This document shows, in pieces, positions 59,583 through 64,000 of a DNA stretch of 64,000 nucleotides. Positions within the stretch are counted from its first letter, which is position 1; every line of letters begins with the position of its first letter. The notes beneath the pieces are model-generated. The model ran no database searches, was not told the DNA's origin, and saw only the letters and a program-made list of their open reading frames with translations. The stretch is from Pseudomonas capeferrum (GTDB taxonomy: Bacteria; Pseudomonadota; Gammaproteobacteria; Pseudomonadales; Pseudomonadaceae). The stretch lies in NCBI RefSeq assembly GCF_013523055.1, contig NZ_JAAMQM010000007.1, positions 62,001 to 126,000 of the forward strand, read 5' to 3'. The position numbers and the translations under genes were made by a program.

Positions 59583-61175
59583 TTAGAGCGCGGCCGCCGA
59601 CTCGGCAGTGCTTTCCGGCAGCACCGGCACGTACAGTAGTTGCAGACGCGAGCTGCTCCATTCACGGGTCTTGTTAGTCAGCTCAAGATCGTTGTTCAGC
59701 TTTTGACCGTAGGTCGGCACGATTTCCTTGAGCTTGGCCTGCCACTCCGGCGTCTGAATGCGGTCCTTGAAGGTCTTCTCCAGCACGGTCAGCATGATTG
59801 GCGCGGCGGTCGATGCACCTGGCGACGCGCCCAGCAGGGCTGCGATGGTGCCGTCCTGGGAAGCGACGACTTCGGTACCGAACTGCAGGATGCCGCCGTG
59901 CTCCGGATCCTTCTTGATGATCTGGACGCGCTGGCCCGCCTGCAGCAGTTTCCAGTCTTCGTTCTTCGCGTTCGGGAAGTACTCGCGCAGGGCATGCATG
60001 CGGTCGTCGAAGCTGAGCATCAACTGACCCATCAGGTAGGTGCTCAGGTCGATGTTATCGATACCCGCATGGACCATCGGCATCACGTTATGAGTGGTCA
60101 GCGAAGCGAACATGTCCAGCAGCGAACCATTCTTCAGGTACTTGGTGGAGAAGGTCGCGAAAGGGCCAAACAGCAACACCGGCTTGCCATCGATGATGCG
60201 AGTGTCCAGGTGCGGAACGGACATCGGTGGCGCGCCTACCGAAGCCATGCCGTACAGCTTGGCCTGGTGGCGAGCGACGACTTGCGGATTGTCGGTCATC
60301 AGGAACTGGCCTCCGACCGGGAAGCCTGCATAGCCATCGGCTTCCGAAATCCCGGATTTCTGCAGCAGTTTCAGCGCGCCGCCACCGGCGCCGATGAACA
60401 CGAACTTGGCATTGATGCTGGTTTCCTTGCCAGCGTTGGCCAGGTCGGCCACCACCACGTTCCAGGTGTTGTCATCGTTGCGCACGATGTCGCGCACTTC
60501 ATGGCGCAAGTGCACCTTGACGTTCGGGTTGCGGGTCATCGAAGCGAACAACTGACGCGTGATCTCGCCGAAATTGACGTCGGTACCGATCGGCATGCGC
60601 GTCGCGGCAATCTTCTGGTCGCCGGTGCGGTTTTCCATCACCAGCGGTACCCACTTGCCGATCTGCGCAGGGTCTTCGGAATACTCCATGCCACGGAACA
60701 GCGAACTGTGCTGCAAGGCTTCATGACGCTTCTTGAGGAAGGCGACGTTCTTGTCACCCCAGACGAAGCTCATGTGCGCAACGTTGTTGATGAAGGATTT
60801 CGGGTTGCTCAGCACGCCCTGCTCGATCTGGTAGGCCCAGAACTGCTTGGAAATCTCGAACTGCTCGTTGACGCCCACGGCCTTGCTGATATTGATCGTG
60901 CCATCGGCCCCTTCGCTGGTGTAGTTCAGCTCGCAGAAAGCCGAGTGGCCGGTACCGGCATTGTTCCAGGCATTGGAGCTCTCTTCGGCGACCTGATCCA
61001 TGCGCTCGTAGACATCGATGGACCAGTTCGGCTCCAGTTCGGTCAGGTAGGTTCCCAGGTTTGCGCTCATGATGCCGCCACCGATCAGCAGCACATCGAC
61101 GGTCTTGTCCGCGCTACCCGGCTTGGAGCAACCGATGACGCTCAGGCAGAGGAGCGCCAGCAGGATCTTTTTCAT
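59583..61175 (-). CDS. mqo: malate:quinone oxidoreductase with lipoprotein-type signal
   Basis: 530 residues from ATG 61175. The family oxidises malate to oxaloacetate with FAD and passes electrons to quinone. Motifs: [19 protein letters not shown] for [45 protein letters not shown], and the C-terminal [15 protein letters not shown]. The N-terminus [16 protein letters not shown] fits a Lol-type lipoprotein signal (V-I-G-C lipobox), not usual in classical membrane-peripheral MQO. That start has the only good match to the family length. Confidence 0.92.
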   Translation of the reverse strand: MKKILLALLCLSVIGCSKPGSADKTVDVLLIGGGIMSANLGTYLTELEPNWSIDVYERMDQVAEESSNAWNNAGTGHSAFCELNYTSEGADGTINISKAVGVNEQFEISKQFWAYQIEQGVLSNPKSFINNVAHMSFVWGDKNVAFLKKRHEALQHSSLFRGMEYSEDPAQIGKWVPLVMENRTGDQKIAATRMPIGTDVNFGEITRQLFASMTRNPNVKVHLRHEVRDIVRNDDNTWNVVVADLANAGKETSINAKFVFIGAGGGALKLLQKSGISEADGYAGFPVGGQFLMTDNPQVVARHQAKLYGMASVGAPPMSVPHLDTRIIDGKPVLLFGPFATFSTKYLKNGSLLDMFASLTTHNVMPMVHAGIDNIDLSTYLMGQLMLSFDDRMHALREYFPNAKNEDWKLLQAGQRVQIIKKDPEHGGILQFGTEVVASQDGTIAALLGASPGASTAAPIMLTVLEKTFKDRIQTPEWQAKLKEIVPTYGQKLNNDLELTNKTREWSSSRLQLLYVPVLPESTAESAAAL

Positions 61176-61467
61176 AACTACATCCAATTTGAGTTAAGTA
61201 ATTGGCAAGGACCATTGCCCTCTCTGCACGCCCGGATTGTTGTTCTGCCTCGCGCGGCCACGGCTCAATGCCGAACTCCCCTGCAAGCGCTTGCCTGCGG
61301 GGACGATCAGTGGCCGACGGCTGGTGTTTTCCGATAAGTCAGGGAATGCTTGCCACGGGTCTTGGCCCAGGCGCCTTTAAGCACGAGGCATGCCAACTTT
61401 GGATCGACCAACGCCCAATAGCTAGGACGAGTCGTCGCACCCCATATTGGCGGGTTTTCATGGCGAC

Positions 61468-61512
61468 AATCCGCCACATCCTACAAAGAGATCGCAGGAA
61501 ATGTGGCGGATT
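61468..61512. terminator. 12-bp inverted repeat downstream of the chemoreceptor gene
   Basis: AATCCGCCACAT and ATGTGGCGGATT, perfect, separated by 21 bases, 13 bp after the chemoreceptor stop. It could end that transcript. The remaining 61176-61467 is the mqo upstream region, in which I saw nothing else. Confidence 0.5.
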
Positions 61513-61524
61513 TCCCCGAGGCGA

Positions 61525-63141
61525 TCAGGCCTTCAAACGCGAGGTGACTTCCGCTAGCTGCCCCGACAGGCCATGCAGGCGGTGGCCCGCCTGTTCGGTG
61601 TGTTGCACGGCTTCCTGGTTGGCCGTGGCAATGCGGGTGATCTCGATCAAGTTGCGCGAAATGTCCTCGGCCACGCTGGTCTGCTCTTCCGCCGCCGTGG
61701 CGATCTGGCGATTCATGTCACGGATCGCTTCGACCGACAGCGTGATGCGCTGCAGCATGTGCCCGGCCTGCTGGACCTGTTCGGCGCCCTCCTCGCTACG
61801 CTGCTGGCCACTTTCGATGGCCTTGACTGCCTCCAGCGCCCCGGACTGCACGGCTTCGATGATCTGATGGATTTCAGCGATCGATGCGGCTGTCCGCTGG
61901 GCCAGGCTGCGCACCTCGTCCGCGACCACGGCGAAGCCACGGCCCGCCTCGCCGGCCCGTGCGGCTTCGATAGCCGCGTTGAGGGCCAGCAGATTGGTCT
62001 GCTCGGCGATGCCACGGATCACTTCGAGCACCTTGCCGATACGTGTGCTGTCGTTCTCCAGATGGCGAATCACCGCGGCCGTCCCGGCGATTTCGCGATT
62101 GACCACGCCGATGATGTCGATGGTCGCCTGCATCACCTGCTCGCCCGACTGGGCGCTCTGATCCGCCTCATCGGCTGCCCGCGCCGCTTCGGCGGCATGC
62201 CGAGCGACTTCCTGCGCGGTGGCGGACATCTCGTGCATGGCCGTGGCCACCTGATCGGTGCGCTGGAACTGGTCCTGGGTCCCTTGCGCCATGCCACCAG
62301 CCAAGGTACGCAATTGGCCGCTGGCAGTTTCCAGTTCCACGGCGTTGCCCTGCAAGCGGCCGATGGTTTCGGCAAGAAAATCGCGCAAGGTGTTGGCAGC
62401 CAGTGCCAGCCGACCCAATTCGTCCTGGCGACGACTGACCACCCGCGCCTCGAACCGCCCTCGGCTAAGTTGAGCGACGTAATCGATCAGCTCGCGAATG
62501 GGCTCGATCAGGCTGCGGTTGACCAACCACAGGCTGAACAGACCGACCAGCAATGCCGACGCCAGCATCACCAGCAGACCTAGCCAAACCGTGCGCCGCG
62601 CCCCTTCATTGATGGCCGCCGCCTGTTGCCGCGCATCAGCGCGCAAGTGCTCGACCAGGTCACTCATCTGCTCGCTCGCGGCGCGATCCACCCCTTTGAC
62701 GGCCAGATCGCCAGCCATTGCATCGCCACCCGCCGCGATGAAGGCCTGACGACCTCGTTCGTAGGCCTGACCGAGCTGTCGATGGCTGACACCGAGTTGC
62801 TGCAGTCGCGCCTTGAGATCGCCGTCGCTGCTGTCGATCAACTCCCCAAGCAGGTGCTGGACCTGGCGTTCCCGTGCCTGGAACTGCGACCAGTACTTGT
62901 CCCGTTCGGCAGGCTCGCGGCCCCGCAACAGCACGTTCTTCCACTCCTGCACCTGGATCTTGAACTGCAGATTGGCTTCGTCGATCAGTTGCGAGGCCTG
63001 CAATGGACCTTCCACCAGCCGGGCATACCCCTGCACGCTGGAAGAAAGAAACTGGAAGCACACCAGGGCGATCAGCAGCATCGCTGCCAGACTGCCGCCA
63101 AGCAGGGTAAGAAGTTGCACTCTGAGGGATTTACGCAGCAT
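61525..63141 (-). CDS. methyl-accepting chemotaxis protein
   Basis: 538 residues from ATG 63141. First membrane helix [20 protein letters not shown], a periplasmic four-helix-type sensor (about 35-190), second helix [24 protein letters not shown] ([20 protein letters not shown]), and the conserved signalling hairpin [40 protein letters not shown]. Adaptation helices flank it. No C-terminal CheR-binding pentapeptide is seen. Ligand unknown; transcribed towards mqo. Confidence 0.93.
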   Translation of the reverse strand: MLRKSLRVQLLTLLGGSLAAMLLIALVCFQFLSSSVQGYARLVEGPLQASQLIDEANLQFKIQVQEWKNVLLRGREPAERDKYWSQFQARERQVQHLLGELIDSSDGDLKARLQQLGVSHRQLGQAYERGRQAFIAAGGDAMAGDLAVKGVDRAASEQMSDLVEHLRADARQQAAAINEGARRTVWLGLLVMLASALLVGLFSLWLVNRSLIEPIRELIDYVAQLSRGRFEARVVSRRQDELGRLALAANTLRDFLAETIGRLQGNAVELETASGQLRTLAGGMAQGTQDQFQRTDQVATAMHEMSATAQEVARHAAEAARAADEADQSAQSGEQVMQATIDIIGVVNREIAGTAAVIRHLENDSTRIGKVLEVIRGIAEQTNLLALNAAIEAARAGEAGRGFAVVADEVRSLAQRTAASIAEIHQIIEAVQSGALEAVKAIESGQQRSEEGAEQVQQAGHMLQRITLSVEAIRDMNRQIATAAEEQTSVAEDISRNLIEITRIATANQEAVQHTEQAGHRLHGLSGQLAEVTSRLKA

Positions 63142-63377
63142 TGCGGATCTCGGAACAAGGAAGAAGGATCGGCGCCGTTGCAGGCACCGGTCAGGCAAAG
63201 ACGTCCCTGTCCTCGTTCGCTACTGGCCATTTCAGGCCAGAGGCCGTCATCGATCGATGACGGCGAAGGCAGATACTCTCAAGCAATTGCTACAGAAATG
63301 TTACAAGTCAGCGCCTACCGGGAGTTGCCTTGCAGCCCCGCCTGGCAAGGCCAACCTGTGCCCGTACCGCCCTGGGT

Positions 63378-64000
63378 TCAGGTCGAGGCGAACTGCAAGG
63401 ACGCCAGACGGGCGTAGAGCGGGCTTCGTTCCAGGAGTTCTCGATGAGTGCCGACCGCCACAAGCCGCCCCTGGTCGATGACGGCAATTCGATCGGCATG
63501 CTGCACCGTGGCCAGTCGGTGCGCGATGACCAGGGTCGTACGGCCGGCCATGAGTCCGGGCAAGGCTTGCTGGATCAGGTGCTCGCTTTGCGCATCGAGC
63601 GCGCTGGTGGCTTCGTCGAGCAGCAGGATGGGAGCATCTACCAACAGCGCTCGAGCAATGGCCAGGCGTTGCCGCTGCCCACCCGAAAGACCGATGCCTC
63701 CTTCTCCCAGAAGCGTCTGGTAACCCTGGGGCAATTCCTTGATGAAGGTATCGGCATGGGCGCTGCGCGCGGCAGCTTCCACCTGTGCCTGGGTCGCGTC
63801 GGGCCGGCCGTAGCGAATATTGGCCTCGACCGTGTCGCGAAACAGCGCAGGGTTTTGTGCCACGAGCGCGAACTGGCGGCGCAGCACTGTCGGTTCGAGC
63901 CCGGTGACAGCTTGTCCATCGAGCAGGATGCGCCCCTGCTGCGGGTCATAGAAACGCAGGAGCAAGTCGAACAGCGTGGATTTCCCCGCACCCGAAGGAC
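63378..64000 (-). CDS. MsbA-type ABC exporter, C-terminal ATPase part (5' end outside window)
   Basis: About 207 C-terminal residues. Walker A PSGAGKST is at the window edge. It continues with [26 protein letters not shown] in parts (Q-loop VAQNPALF), signature [16 protein letters not shown], Walker [13 protein letters not shown] and switch [16 protein letters not shown]. These mark an ABC-type exporter half-transporter with the membrane domain upstream, outside the window. Substrate cannot be judged. Confidence 0.85.
   Translation of the reverse strand, partial: PSGAGKSTLFDLLLRFYDPQQGRILLDGQAVTGLEPTVLRRQFALVAQNPALFRDTVEANIRYGRPDATQAQVEAAARSAHADTFIKELPQGYQTLLGEGGIGLSGGQRQRLAIARALLVDAPILLLDEATSALDAQSEHLIQQALPGLMAGRTTLVIAHRLATVQHADRIAVIDQGRLVAVGTHRELLERSPLYARLASLQFAST

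Overview
The window is chromosomal DNA of a Pseudomonas, most likely of the P. putida group. High GC, GTG/ATG starts with short purine-rich ribosome binding sites, and a long run of genes in the order known from Pseudomonas chromosomes support this: dusA-tal-rssC/rssB-pilZ-mlaA, queF-cupredoxin, lolCDE-pilZ-sthA, gap-mfd-csiV, nagZ-psrA-lexA-sulA-topA-fadA-fadB, usp-uup-slt, yegS-moeA-moaB-tRNA-Pro-mqo. Names come from reading the sequence and the translated proteins; no database search was run.

Region 1 (1-9.95 kb) is accessory DNA. It holds the N-terminal 1,100 residues of a very large helicase-like protein (transglutaminase-like + DUF4011 + SF1 ATPase), a glyoxalase-family gene that has lost its 5' end, an AraC regulator with a cupin gene, a LysR regulator divergent from an NAD(P)-binding reductase, and a decayed integrative element. 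That element has two integrase remnants, a frameshifted umuD-like gene under a perfect LexA box, and an intact SRAP (YedK/HMCES) gene. It stops just before dusA, whose 5' end is a known integration hot spot. Three copies of a short element (about 180 bp when complete, with terminal inverted repeats) lie at 4.04-4.18, 5.60-5.78 and 7.53-7.71 kb. They bracket the two regulator/enzyme pairs, and one sits at the break point of the glyoxalase gene.

Region 2 (9.95-26 kb) is core: tRNA modification (dusA), pentose phosphate pathway (tal), a PhoD-like phosphatase, the RssB/RssC phosphatase-STAS pair, two PilZ proteins, outer-membrane lipid asymmetry (mlaA), queuosine synthesis (queF), a copper-binding periplasmic protein, the lipoprotein-release ABC transporter LolCDE, a glycerophosphodiesterase and soluble transhydrogenase. 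Region 3 (26-47 kb) starts with a large inverted cluster of about 63-bp repeats. It then has gap, mfd, csiV, a SWIM-SNF2 helicase, nagZ, psrA, the SOS pair lexA-sulA (two LexA boxes), topA, and the fatty-acid beta-oxidation operon fadBA. Palindromes resembling the PsrA operator lie in front of both psrA and fadB, which links regulator and target within the window. Region 4 (47-64 kb) has a candidate small RNA, a universal stress protein, Uup, lytic transglycosylase Slt, a MOSC protein, CheV, a LuxR-type response regulator, YegS lipid kinase, MoeA/MoaB, a small lipoprotein, tRNA-Pro(CGG), a malate:quinone oxidoreductase with a lipoprotein-type signal, a chemoreceptor, and the C-terminal part of an exporter ATPase cut by the window end.

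No complete unknown multi-gene system was found. The items most worth a second look are the giant helicase, the three-copy short element, the SOS-controlled umuD-like/SRAP pair inside a decayed dusA island, and the unassigned structured transcript at 47.0-47.2 kb.
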